Source of the DNA: Candidatus Sumerlaeota bacterium
Lineage (GTDB): Bacteria; Sumerlaeota; Sumerlaeia; JADFCW01
Assembly: GCA_017161705.1 (NCBI GenBank)
Contig: JADFCW010000019.1
Coordinates: 1-39,342 of the forward strand
Reading direction: 5' to 3'
Length of the DNA stretch: 39,342 nt
The position numbers were made by a program, and so were the translations under genes. The notes under the pieces are model-generated. The model saw only the letters and a program-made list of their open reading frames with translations. It made no database searches and was not told where the DNA came from. Shown one piece after another: positions 16,404 to 24,669 of the stretch (positions are counted from its first letter, which is position 1; each line of letters starts with the position of its first letter).

Positions 16404-17654
16404 ATGAAATCTGGCCGAATCAATCGGAGACGATTTGTCGCAACCACGGCATTGACTGGCGTCGGTTTGACGGCCGCCAACTACGCGCGTGCAGCCGGCG
16501 CCAATGAGAAAATCGGCGTCGGGTTTATCGGCTGCGGCGGCCGAAGCGGCGCCCATATCCACATGGTCAAGAAACTCATTGAGGCCGGCGAACCACTCGA
16601 AATTGTCGCCTTGTGCGATGTCTATAAGCCGCGCGCCAACAAAAAAGCCGACGGCACCAGCGCCCGCATTTACCTGGACCATCGCGATCTGCTCGCCGAT
16701 CCCGCCGTAGATGTCGTTTGCATTGCCACGCCCGATCACCATCACGCCCAGCAGGCCATTGACGCCATGCGCGCAGGCAAGGACGTCTATTGCGAAAAGC
16801 CCATCAGCCATTGGCGCCAGTTCGAACTCACCAAGGAACTGGTTCGCGTGGCCCGCGAGACTAAACGGGTCTTTCAGGCCGGCACGCAAGGGCTCGGCGA
16901 TCCGGTGTGGCGCCAGGCCGAGCAACTGGTCCGCGAGGGCGCCATCGGCCAGCCCGTCCATGCGCAATGCGGCTATTTTCGCACCGGCGACTGGGGCGAG
17001 CGCGGCATGCCGATTGACGATCCCAATGCCAAACCCGGACCGGACCTGCTCTGGGAGAAGTTCCTCGGCGACTCGCCCAAACGTCCCTTCGATGTCAGCC
17101 GCTTTTTCCGCTGGCGCATGTACGAAGACTATGCCGGCGGACCGGTGACCGACCTCTTTCCCCACACCTTGACGCCCGTTGTCAAAGTGCTCGGCGTAAA
17201 GTTCCCCAGCGTAGTCGTGGCCACAGGTGGCATCTTTCGCTATCCGGAGCGGGAAATTCCCGACACGTTCAACATGCTAATGGACTATCCGGAGAAACTG
17301 ACCATTGCGGTGCTGGGAACCCAGGCCAACGACTATGGCGTGCCGGATGTTTTTCGCGGCTGGGATGCCGCGCTGTATTTCGAGGGACAGAACATTGTCC
17401 TCCAGCCGGTGCGCGAGGCGAATAAGGAAAAACGCGTAATCCCGACGGAACGCCAAATGGCGCGCGAAGGCTCGGCCGAAACCTTCGAGAATCACTGGCG
17501 CGATTTCCTCCGCTGCGTTCGTACGCGCGAAACTCCGCAAGGCAACATCGAACTGGCCTATCACGTCCAAACGGCCTTGCAGATGGGCATGCTGTCGCTG
17601 CGTCACGGCAAGGCCGTGAAGTTCGACGCGAAGAAGGAAGAGATAGTGATATGA
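16404..17654 (+). CDS. Tat-exported Gfo/Idh/MocA-family oxidoreductase
   Basis: A 416-residue NAD(P)-dependent oxidoreductase. Residues 4-30 form a twin-arginine signal (INRRRFVATTALTGVG). The Rossmann fold begins with VGFIGCGGRSG. The family hallmark CEKPISHW (EKP motif) lies near residue 130, and the C-terminal beta domain is complete. Tat export fits an enzyme that must fold around its nicotinamide cofactor before crossing the membrane. GGAGG precedes the ATG. A divergent 176-base gap separates it from the unknown secreted protein. The likely substrate is a sugar or inositol derivative, not predictable more closely. Confidence 0.92.
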   Translation: MKSGRINRRRFVATTALTGVGLTAANYARAAGANEKIGVGFIGCGGRSGAHIHMVKKLIEAGEPLEIVALCDVYKPRANKKADGTSARIYLDHRDLLADPAVDVVCIATPDHHHAQQAIDAMRAGKDVYCEKPISHWRQFELTKELVRVARETKRVFQAGTQGLGDPVWRQAEQLVREGAIGQPVHAQCGYFRTGDWGERGMPIDDPNAKPGPDLLWEKFLGDSPKRPFDVSRFFRWRMYEDYAGGPVTDLFPHTLTPVVKVLGVKFPSVVVATGGIFRYPEREIPDTFNMLMDYPEKLTIAVLGTQANDYGVPDVFRGWDAALYFEGQNIVLQPVREANKEKRVIPTERQMAREGSAETFENHWRDFLRCVRTRETPQGNIELAYHVQTALQMGMLSLRHGKAVKFDAKKEEIVI

Positions 17655-18376
17655 CATGAACGGCGGAGCCGTCCGCAACGACTACGGGATCCGCACTGAC
17701 GGGAGGGGACGTCGTGAAGGATGTTGGTCAACGTCTGTCAGCCCGACCGGAAGCGGCAGTCGAATGGTTGAAGCAAAAAACCCGCCGCGCAACGAAGCGA
17801 ACCCTGGTGACCCCGAACCGCGGGTGCTGTTTATAAAACACCCTGCTTGCAAAGAAGCGAAGAGGGCACGGAGCATAGCCATCCTTGCGTTCCACCTGGT
17901 CGGATAAAAGCGGCAGCACGGCTGCCGCAGTCCAAAGCAAAAGCATTCCGCTTCGCCGGATCAGGGCAAACATTTTGGAGTGCGGCAGCCATGCTGCCGC
18001 TTTTCTGCAACGCTTCATCGCAAGACAACCTATCGCCCCCGGCTTTTACGGCCGGCCTTTTTCAATCCTGATTTTCAATTTTGAGATCTAGCCCTCTGGC
18101 AAAAATCTGTTTGGTTGCGGCCGAAGGCTACGTTAGGGTCAAATTGGGCTTGACTGAGAACAAGCCGCTGTTTGAAAGCTGGAAGCAGGCAGGGAAATAT
18201 TCATACTCCGCCCACGGAAATCGGGAATTCAAGAACCGGATCGTGCCGATGCGCGACCAAGCGGCAAAGGGCGGGCAGGTACTCTTTTCAAGGCCGCCAT
18301 GTAAGCATTTGGACACGGTCTGGTGACATGCACTCTGGCGGTTTGGTTTTTTCCATTACGTTCGGAGGGAATCAAA
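17655..18376. other. 722-base non-coding island before the nine-gene operon
   Basis: No open frame here has a ribosome site or a recognisable product; translations are low-complexity or repeat-derived. It contains the second GCGGCAGC hairpin cluster. The promoter of the following operon must lie in its right part; I could not find a convincing -35/-10 pair there. The last 16 bases hold the strong GGAGGG site of the first operon gene. Confidence 0.5.
17910..18000. repeat. GCGGCAGC hairpin repeat cluster, copy 2
   Basis: GCGGCAGC-ACG-GCTGCCGC at 17910-17928 and GCGGCAGC-CAT-GCTGCCGC at 17982-18000 are perfect hairpins with 3-base loops. AGTCCAAA follows the first, and ACATTTTGGAGT precedes the second, so the two halves are reverse complements of each other. 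The order and spacing match the cluster at 12822-12921. Confidence 0.8.
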
Positions 18377-20173
18377 ATGAACCGACGGATCGCAATCGCA
18401 GCGGTTGCGCTGATTGGGCTTGGGGTATGCGCTGCCGGCGCGAGCGCCCAGCAAACGTTCAAAGAGATGGTCGGGCCAGTTCAGATCGGTCCGGTAACGC
18501 AAACTTCGCCGCTTCTTGTGCCGTTCATCACGTGGGGCGGCGACATGGCGACGTTCTACGCGAACGGCGGGCTGGAGACGAAGCCGGGAACGATTTTTCA
18601 GAAGCAGGGACTGAATCTCAAACTGACGCCGGGGGATGATTTTGTCCAGCAGGTGCGCGACTACCTCGCGGGCAAAACGCCCTTCCTGCGCGGCACATTT
18701 CGGATGATCGGCATGGCCAGCGAGGCCATCGGCAGCGACCCGCGCACCAAGGGCGTGGTGATCCTGCAGCTGACGTGGTCGGCCGGCGACCACTTGGTCG
18801 TGCGCAGCCATGTCAAGACCATCAGCGATCTGAAGGGCAAGACTCTGGTGCTGCAAACCGGCGGGCCGCACGTGGGCATGTTGGACGATATTCTCAAGAC
18901 CGCGCGCCTGAGCTGGGACGACATCAAGATTGTCTGGGCCAAGGATTTGACGGGATCGCCCGACTGCCCTGCCGAAATATTTCGCAAAAACCCCAACATT
19001 GACGGATGCTTTGCCATCAGTCCCGATATGATCGGTCTGTGCGGCGGATTGCAAAACACCGGCACGGGCGCCGAGGGCACGGTCAAGGGCGCGCGGGTCC
19101 TCGTTTCCACCGCCGAAATGGCCCGCTCGATCGCCGATGTCTATGTCTGCCGAAAGGACTTCTACGACGCCAACAAGGCTCTGATCACCAGGTTTGTGGC
19201 CGGCTACCTCAAAGCATGCGAAGAGATCGCCGAGTTGAAAAAGGAATATGAGAAGAAGGGCTCGCCGGCCTACACGCAGCTTCTGACCCTGACCCAAAGC
19301 ATCTATGGCAAAGACATCATTCCGACGCTCGAAGAGGCCCACGGCCTGCTGTCCGATTGCGTGTTTGTGCATTATCAGGGCAACGTCGAGTTCTTTACGC
19401 AGCCCAACAACCTCCACGGCTTCGAGGCGTTCCAGAAATCGGCGCTCGATCTGGCCGTCGGCCGCGGCTATGCCAAGATTCGGACGGGCTTTTTCCCCTC
19501 GGGCCTCGACTACACCTCATCGGACTTTGTCGGCTACCTGAAGGGAACGGCCACGGCCGAATTTGTGGACATTCCGGCGGCCCCGGGCGCCAGCGCCGAC
19601 GCCATCTATGAGTTCAGCGTCAGCTTCGATCCGAACATTACCGAGTTCGATCCGGTGCGCTATGGCGCGGAGTTTCAGCACGTAGTCGAGACGGCCGACA
19701 AATTCGGCAATGCGGTGTTTCTGATCCGCGGCCACTGCGATCCCAGCAAGGTGCTCTATGAGATTGTCCAGGCGGGGATGAAAAAGGGCATTTTGCAGCG
19801 CACAGGCACACCGGGCAACTATCGCTATTCGCTGCGGGGCAAGCCGCTGGACCTGTCGCAGACGGCAGAGATTGTCAAGATGATCGAGGCGGGGGAGTTC
19901 GACGGCGTCCCCGAATTCAATCCGCGCGCGACCTTGCAGGCCGCGCTGAACATTTCGCAGCGGCGCGCCGAGGCCGTGCGCGACGCCATTATCGCCTATG
20001 CCCAGCAGAAAGGCATCAAGATAGACAAGACACAATTCCAGGCCGTCGGCGTGGGCGTTCGCGAGCCGTTTATCGCCGTGCCGCGCGACAAGGACCAGAT
20101 TCGGCAGAACACGCGCGCCCAGTTCCGTCTGGTGCGCGTGGCCGCCGAGATGGAAACCGTTCCCGAGCTGTAA
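18377..20173 (+). CDS. NMT1/TauA-type solute-binding protein fused to an OmpA-like domain
   Basis: A 598-residue periplasmic protein. A signal peptide ends at about ASA-QQ (residue 24). Residues about 40-395 form a type 2 periplasmic binding fold of the nitrate/sulfonate/thiamine-precursor class, with SDLKGKTLVLQTGGPH as the usual lobe-crossing segment and three cysteines between about 195 and 220. Residues about 410-590 form an OmpA_C-like peptidoglycan-binding domain: LIRGHCDPS, NISQRRAEAVRDAI and QNTRAQFRLVRV match the usual GH-D, SxxRA and N-R positions. GGAGGG 7 bases before the ATG sets the start. It is the first gene of a nine-gene run that also encodes a matching permease and ATPase. 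The fusion suggests a binding protein fixed to the cell wall. The ligand is unknown. Confidence 0.82.
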   Translation: MNRRIAIAAVALIGLGVCAAGASAQQTFKEMVGPVQIGPVTQTSPLLVPFITWGGDMATFYANGGLETKPGTIFQKQGLNLKLTPGDDFVQQVRDYLAGKTPFLRGTFRMIGMASEAIGSDPRTKGVVILQLTWSAGDHLVVRSHVKTISDLKGKTLVLQTGGPHVGMLDDILKTARLSWDDIKIVWAKDLTGSPDCPAEIFRKNPNIDGCFAISPDMIGLCGGLQNTGTGAEGTVKGARVLVSTAEMARSIADVYVCRKDFYDANKALITRFVAGYLKACEEIAELKKEYEKKGSPAYTQLLTLTQSIYGKDIIPTLEEAHGLLSDCVFVHYQGNVEFFTQPNNLHGFEAFQKSALDLAVGRGYAKIRTGFFPSGLDYTSSDFVGYLKGTATAEFVDIPAAPGASADAIYEFSVSFDPNITEFDPVRYGAEFQHVVETADKFGNAVFLIRGHCDPSKVLYEIVQAGMKKGILQRTGTPGNYRYSLRGKPLDLSQTAEIVKMIEAGEFDGVPEFNPRATLQAALNISQRRAEAVRDAIIAYAQQKGIKIDKTQFQAVGVGVREPFIAVPRDKDQIRQNTRAQFRLVRVAAEMETVPEL

Positions 20174-20222
20174 AGGCAAAGGTTCCGCAACCGTGCACAT
20201 TGACGGGAAACGAGAGGAAACA

Positions 20223-21230
20223 ATGAAACAACAACCGACGGGTGCCGCGGCCTGGATGGTGCTGGCCATATTGCTCTTGGCTCCCGGAATTCTTCCGGCG
20301 CAGCCGGCCGAAGAGACGCTTCATCAGGACAACGTGATGATTGTCCTCGATGCGTCCGGCTCGATGGACGAGCGGATGGCGGGCAATGTCCGGAAAATTG
20401 ACGCCGCCAAGAAAGCCCTGATCGCGGTGCTGGATCAGGTGCCGCCCGACACGCACATCGGTTTGCTGGTTTTCAGCGCGCGCAATCTCCGGAATGACTA
20501 TGTCTATCCGCTCGGCCCGCGCCACGACGCGCGGCTCCGGCAAGCCATCCTCCAGCCTCAACCGGGCGGCAATACGCCGCTGGGCGCATACATCAAGAAG
20601 GGAGCCGATCTCCTGCTCGAACAGCGCGCCAAACAGCGCGGCTACGGCACCTACCGCCTGCTCATCGTCACCGACGGCGAATCCACCGATCAGCTCGTGG
20701 ACCCCTATTTGCCCGACGTGCTGGCCCGCGGCATCATTGTGGACGTTATCGGCGTGAACATGAAGGCCGACCACACGCTGGCAACAAAGGTGCATTCCTA
20801 CCGGCGCGCCGATGATCCGGCCTCGCTCCAGCGGGCCGTGGCCGAAGTGTTTGCAGAAGTCAGCGATAAAGACACCGGCGCGGCCGATGAAAGCCTGCTG
20901 GCGGAAATTGCGGCCATCCCCGAAGAAATGGCGGCAGCTATGGTGCAGGCTCTGTCCAACACCATTGCGGACAACCAGCCGATTGGGACCAAGGCATCCG
21001 CCGTCGCAGCGGCCGAGACGCCAGCGGGTGCTCGACCATCCCAGGCCCAGACGCCGGTGCGGCCGAAAGCCGGGACGCCTGCGCGGAGAACACACAAATC
21101 CACAGGCAATGGGTTTGAGATCCCCTTTGCTGTGGTTCTCGCTGTGGTCATCGGGATCATGATCGCAGCATTGCGTTTGGCCAAAACCGGCGGCAGAGCC
21201 CGTGGGCGGGGGAGGACGCGCCGTCCATGA
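20223..21230 (+). CDS. Membrane-anchored von Willebrand factor A domain protein
   Basis: A 335-residue protein with an N-terminal signal (WMVLAILLLAPGILPA), a vWA domain (about 35-215), an Ala/Pro-rich linker and a single C-terminal membrane helix (about 299-322, FEIPFAVVLAVVIGIMIAAL) followed by a short very basic tail. The metal-ion-dependent adhesion site is complete: DASGSM at 43-48, Thr in GGNTPLG and Asp in VTDGES. The vWA domain should face the periplasm and bind a partner through a divalent metal. GAGAGG stands upstream of the ATG. The stop overlaps the next start (ATGA), so it is translationally coupled to the second binding protein-OmpA fusion. BatA/BatB-like topology is a fair comparison, not an identity. 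Confidence 0.85.
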   Translation: MKQQPTGAAAWMVLAILLLAPGILPAQPAEETLHQDNVMIVLDASGSMDERMAGNVRKIDAAKKALIAVLDQVPPDTHIGLLVFSARNLRNDYVYPLGPRHDARLRQAILQPQPGGNTPLGAYIKKGADLLLEQRAKQRGYGTYRLLIVTDGESTDQLVDPYLPDVLARGIIVDVIGVNMKADHTLATKVHSYRRADDPASLQRAVAEVFAEVSDKDTGAADESLLAEIAAIPEEMAAAMVQALSNTIADNQPIGTKASAVAAAETPAGARPSQAQTPVRPKAGTPARRTHKSTGNGFEIPFAVVLAVVIGIMIAALRLAKTGGRARGRGRTRRP

Positions 21231-22798
21231 GCGAGCGAAACCCCAAAGGATGCCTGCTGGCGGCATTGATCTGGCTCGTCATCCTCGGCGTGCTGGCGGT
21301 CGCCGCGAAATTCTTCCTTCTGCCGGCGCTTCAGGAACGCCACGAACGGAAGGAAGAGGGCTACAAGCACAAAATCCGTCTGGCAGCCGACTCGTTTTCC
21401 GGCTACTGCATCCTGCGGTCGGCGGCGATGGCTTATGAGCTGCGCGCGCAGGGAATCAAACTGGTGGTCGAGGACGACAAGGCCGACTACGAGGCGCGGA
21501 TGAAGGCACTGCGCGCCCGCCAGTTCGAGATGGCCGTCTTCACGGTGGATTCGCTGGTGCTGACCGGCGCGAAACTGGGCGAATTTCCGGCTGTCATTGT
21601 CGCCGTAATAGATGAAAGCAACGGCGCCGATGCAATCGTGGCGTATAAGTCGGCCGTGGGCAGTCTTCAGGACCTCGACCATCCGGACGGGCGGTTTGTC
21701 CTGACGCCGCAGTCGCCGAGCGAGTTTCTGGCGCGCATTGTCAAAGCCGATTTCCATTTGCCGCGCCTGCCCGAGAAGTGGTGGATCGCAGCCGAGGGCG
21801 CGTCGGACGTGTTCCGGCAATTTCGCGCTGCCGACAAGACCGCCAAACGCGCCTACGTGCTGTGGGAACCCTATGTGTCGAAGGCTCTGGAAATTCCCGA
21901 CGCCCACGTGTTGCTCGACAGCGCGAAGATCAAAGGCTACATTCTGGATGTGCTGGCGGCCGAGCGCACATTTCTGGCCGAAAACCCTGCTCTGGTCCGC
22001 GCGGTTGTCGAAGCCTATTTCCGAGTCGCCTATGTGTGGGCGCAAAAAAGCGACGGGATGAAAAGCATGGTCATGGCTGACGCACAGAAGACTGGCACCG
22101 AGAGCCTGACCGACGCGCAGGCGGCCAAACTGGTGCAAGGCATCGAATGGAAGAACACCCTGGAGAACTACGCCTATTTCGGCTTGCAGGGCACGCCGGC
22201 CGCCGGCGGTCCGCCGCCCATTCAGGAGTCCATTGCCAATATCGCCCGCGTGCTCGTCCAGACGGGCGCGCTGCCGGCCGATGCCATCCTCGGCAGGGAA
22301 CATACGCTGTTCTCGGATCAAGTGTTGAAAACCCTTCTTGCGAGTAAATTTCATCCGGGGCGGCTGGCCAATGTCCTCAAGGGGCCTGGCCTCGAGAGTC
22401 TGCCCGCCGAAAGCGTTCGCACCCGCGGGCCCCTGCGGGCGCTGAGCGATGCGGAATGGGAGAGCCTGAGGGCCGTCGGACAGATCAAAGTGGAGGACAT
22501 TAGTTTCGCCCGCGGCAGCGCCCGATTGAGCGAGGAAGGCCAGCGGCGGCTCGATGAACTGGCGCGCAAACTGTCGGCCTGGCCCGAATACTATCTGGTG
22601 GTGGAAGGCAATGCGCGCGCGGAAGGCGATCCGGAGGCGAACCTGCAGCTAGCACAGGCGCGGGCGAAAGCGGCGGCGGACTATCTGATCGCCCGCGGCG
22701 TGGCACCGACGCGGATTCGCGCGCGAGCAGTTCCGCCGTCTCTGAAGGAAGGCGCCGCACAGTCGGTGTCGTTTGTATTAAAACAGTTGCCCTATTAA
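21227..22798 (+). CDS. Membrane-anchored solute-binding protein with C-terminal OmpA-like domain
   Basis: A 523-residue protein. An N-terminal helix (about 10-35, LLAALIWLVILGVLAVAA) has no cleavage site, so it is probably an anchor. A TauA/NMT1-like binding fold follows (about 45-320: KIRLAADSFSGYC, VLWEPYVSKAL). The C-terminal 100 residues are OmpA-like: ISFARGSARLSEEGQRRLDE, VVEGNARAEGD and LAQARAKAAADYL. It is the second such fusion in the operon but differs in being tethered to the inner membrane. It therefore could span inner membrane to peptidoglycan with the binding fold between. GGAGG lies 11 bases before the ATG, and the start overlaps the vWA gene stop by four bases. Confidence 0.82.
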   Translation: MSERNPKGCLLAALIWLVILGVLAVAAKFFLLPALQERHERKEEGYKHKIRLAADSFSGYCILRSAAMAYELRAQGIKLVVEDDKADYEARMKALRARQFEMAVFTVDSLVLTGAKLGEFPAVIVAVIDESNGADAIVAYKSAVGSLQDLDHPDGRFVLTPQSPSEFLARIVKADFHLPRLPEKWWIAAEGASDVFRQFRAADKTAKRAYVLWEPYVSKALEIPDAHVLLDSAKIKGYILDVLAAERTFLAENPALVRAVVEAYFRVAYVWAQKSDGMKSMVMADAQKTGTESLTDAQAAKLVQGIEWKNTLENYAYFGLQGTPAAGGPPPIQESIANIARVLVQTGALPADAILGREHTLFSDQVLKTLLASKFHPGRLANVLKGPGLESLPAESVRTRGPLRALSDAEWESLRAVGQIKVEDISFARGSARLSEEGQRRLDELARKLSAWPEYYLVVEGNARAEGDPEANLQLAQARAKAAADYLIARGVAPTRIRARAVPPSLKEGAAQSVSFVLKQLPY

Positions 22799-22823
22799 CC
22801 AGGGCGGCCCTATAGTCGGCGGT

Positions 22824-23651
22824 ATGAAGGCAGGCAGGCCAGAATCAATCTATTCGGCCGCATCGCGCGGCGCGCAACTGGAGGCAGAGATCAAAAAACG
22901 GGTCCTGTGGCAACTGCTGTCCAGTCCCCTGACGGTCGGGCCCGTGCTGGCGGGCGCAACGGTGCTGGCGGCGATGTGGACGTTCGGGCTGCGGTCGGGC
23001 GTGGCCGCGTTCGGCGGCATTGCGGCCATTCTGGGTGGCATTGGAGTATTCTTTACGCGGCTGTTCCTGAGCTCCGAGGCGCTTGTCCGGAAAACCCTCG
23101 CCCAAATGCAGAAGGAGGCGCGCGACCAACACGAAAAGGAGCTGGACGCTCTGGAAAAGGAGCTTCGCGCAACGGCCGACGATCGTCGCGACGAGACGTG
23201 CCTGCGCGATCTTCGAGCGCTGATGAAAGCGTTCGAGGAAGGCGGCCAGTGGTCGGAAACGCTGAATCCGCGCCTGACGTTTGACATTCTGGGCGGCGTC
23301 GGCCAACTTTTCGACAGCTGTGTGCGGTCGCTGCGAAAAGCGCTCGAACTGTGGCGAACGGCCAAACGGATGTCCACCCGCGAGGCGCGGGCGCCGATCC
23401 TCGAACAGCGGAAACGCATCATTGACGATGTGCAAAAAAGCGTGACACAGCTGGGCCATCTTCTCGCCGGGGTTCAGAGCCTCGATACGAGCAGCGCGGC
23501 GGGCGACTCGGAACTGGCGCGAATTCGCGCCGAACTGGACCAAAGTCTCGAAGTGGCGCGGCGGGTCGAGCAGCGCATGAAATCGCTGGATTCCGAACTG
23601 GGGATGGCGCCTCTGCGTGCAGGAAGAGAACCCGCTGAAAAAGATTCATAG
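22824..23651 (+). CDS. Two-helix membrane protein with cytoplasmic coiled coil
   Basis: A 275-residue protein that I cannot assign to a family. Two hydrophobic helices (about 34-54 and 59-82) form a hairpin, followed by a charged heptad-like region (about 88-125, with ARDQHEKELDALEKELRATA) and further helices to the end. The N-terminal 30 residues are polar. Both tails should be cytoplasmic, with the long C-terminal coil available to bind the PspA-like protein encoded next. The ribosome site is weak. It begins 25 bases after the preceding stop and lies inside the nine-gene run. Confidence 0.7.
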   Translation: MKAGRPESIYSAASRGAQLEAEIKKRVLWQLLSSPLTVGPVLAGATVLAAMWTFGLRSGVAAFGGIAAILGGIGVFFTRLFLSSEALVRKTLAQMQKEARDQHEKELDALEKELRATADDRRDETCLRDLRALMKAFEEGGQWSETLNPRLTFDILGGVGQLFDSCVRSLRKALELWRTAKRMSTREARAPILEQRKRIIDDVQKSVTQLGHLLAGVQSLDTSSAAGDSELARIRAELDQSLEVARRVEQRMKSLDSELGMAPLRAGREPAEKDS

Positions 23652-23669
23652 GCCGGAAGCCCGGCTCAG

Positions 23670-23696
23670 AATGGACGAAGGGGACAGAATGGACAA
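23670..23696 (+). repeat. Three 9-base units between operon genes
   Basis: AATGGACGA, AGGGGACAG and AATGGACAA follow each other 18 bases after the stop of the membrane/coiled-coil gene. A weaker two-unit version (GATTGGATA, GGGTGGACG) overlaps the next stop at 24594-24611. Confidence 0.5.
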
Positions 23697-23758
23697 TACA
23701 TGAGGTCTTGCGGCGGCCCCAAAAAGCCCCGCATCCTTCAAAAAGGAGAAACCCATCC

Positions 23759-24595
23759 ATGTTCAGGGCACTGGGAAGATGGATCAAGGCGGTCATGTAT
23801 CTGCTGACCGGCCAGATTGACGCCGCGCGCCGAACGCTGGATACCAACCCCTATGTCCTGCGCGCCAAGTATGAGGAGATCATCCGCGAAAAGACCAACC
23901 GCATCCAGCAGTATAAGCAAGCGGTCGCCGGACTGATCGCCCAGCAGGAAGACAAACTGGCCAAAGTCAAAACGCTGACCGACGAGGTGGAGAAACTCGA
24001 GCGGCTGAAAGCCGGCGCCCTCGCCAAAGCCAAACAGCGCGTCGAGGCTCTCCAAGCTCAGGGCCGCGATAAGGAAGCCATACAGCATGACGAAGACTAC
24101 ATGAAATGTCTGGCCGCCTATAACGATTTTTCTTCGACGCTGGCGGAAAAACGGGCGCGGATTGCCGAACTCGAACAGGATGTCGAGCTATACGGCACGC
24201 GCATCAAAGAACACAAAGTCCAACTCTCCCAGCTGGTTCGCGAGATCGAGCAAATCAAGGCCGAGGCCGTGGACGCCGTCGCCGACATTATCACTGCCCG
24301 CCAGGAACGCGAACTGGCTGACGCGCTGTCGGGCATTGCCGAGGATGGCACCGCACAGGAGCTGCAGCGCATGCGCGAGCTGCGCCGCGAGGTCAAGGCC
24401 GAGGCCCGAATCTCGAAGGAACTTGCCGGCACCGATGCCCGCGTCCAGGAGCGCGAGTTCCTCGAATACGCCCGCACGACCGCAGCCAACGATGAGTTCG
24501 AACGTCTGGTGGGTCTGGCGCGCGCAGCCGACGCCTCCGAAAAATCGCCCGCCGCGGCCCCGCAGGCCGAGAAAAAATCTGCATTGCCCGAATGA
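23759..24595 (+). CDS. PspA/IM30-like coiled-coil protein
   Basis: A 278-residue, almost wholly helical and highly charged protein. Residues 1-19 (MFRALGRWIKAVMYLLTGQI) form an amphipathic helix like the membrane-sensing helix of PspA/Vipp1. Residues about 30-200 are long coiled coils (EEIIREKTNRIQQYKQAV, KVKTLTDEVEKLERLKAG), the arrangement of the ESCRT-III-like PspA/IM30 family. The C-terminal 70 residues are extra, ending in an Ala/Pro/Lys-rich tail. AGGAG lies 10 bases before the ATG at 23759. Known family members bind stressed inner membrane as oligomers. The AAA+ ATPase gene at the end of the operon is a candidate partner. The assignment rests on pattern, not alignment. Confidence 0.7.
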   Translation: MFRALGRWIKAVMYLLTGQIDAARRTLDTNPYVLRAKYEEIIREKTNRIQQYKQAVAGLIAQQEDKLAKVKTLTDEVEKLERLKAGALAKAKQRVEALQAQGRDKEAIQHDEDYMKCLAAYNDFSSTLAEKRARIAELEQDVELYGTRIKEHKVQLSQLVREIEQIKAEAVDAVADIITARQERELADALSGIAEDGTAQELQRMRELRREVKAEARISKELAGTDARVQEREFLEYARTTAANDEFERLVGLARAADASEKSPAAAPQAEKKSALPE

Positions 24596-24669
24596 TTGGA
24601 TAGGGTGGACGTTGACTAATTCAGGTTCCCATTCATTCCGTACCCTGGATACCCAAAAGGAGAACGGCC

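Noticed and set aside
17656-18326. Short ORFs in the 722-base island (83 and 81 residues)
   Set aside because: No ribosome site, no recognisable segment, and the area contains dispersed repeats.
20798-22354. Minus-strand 518-residue ORF opposite the vWA and second fusion genes
   Set aside because: The plus-strand genes have clear domains and coupled starts; the antisense frame has none.
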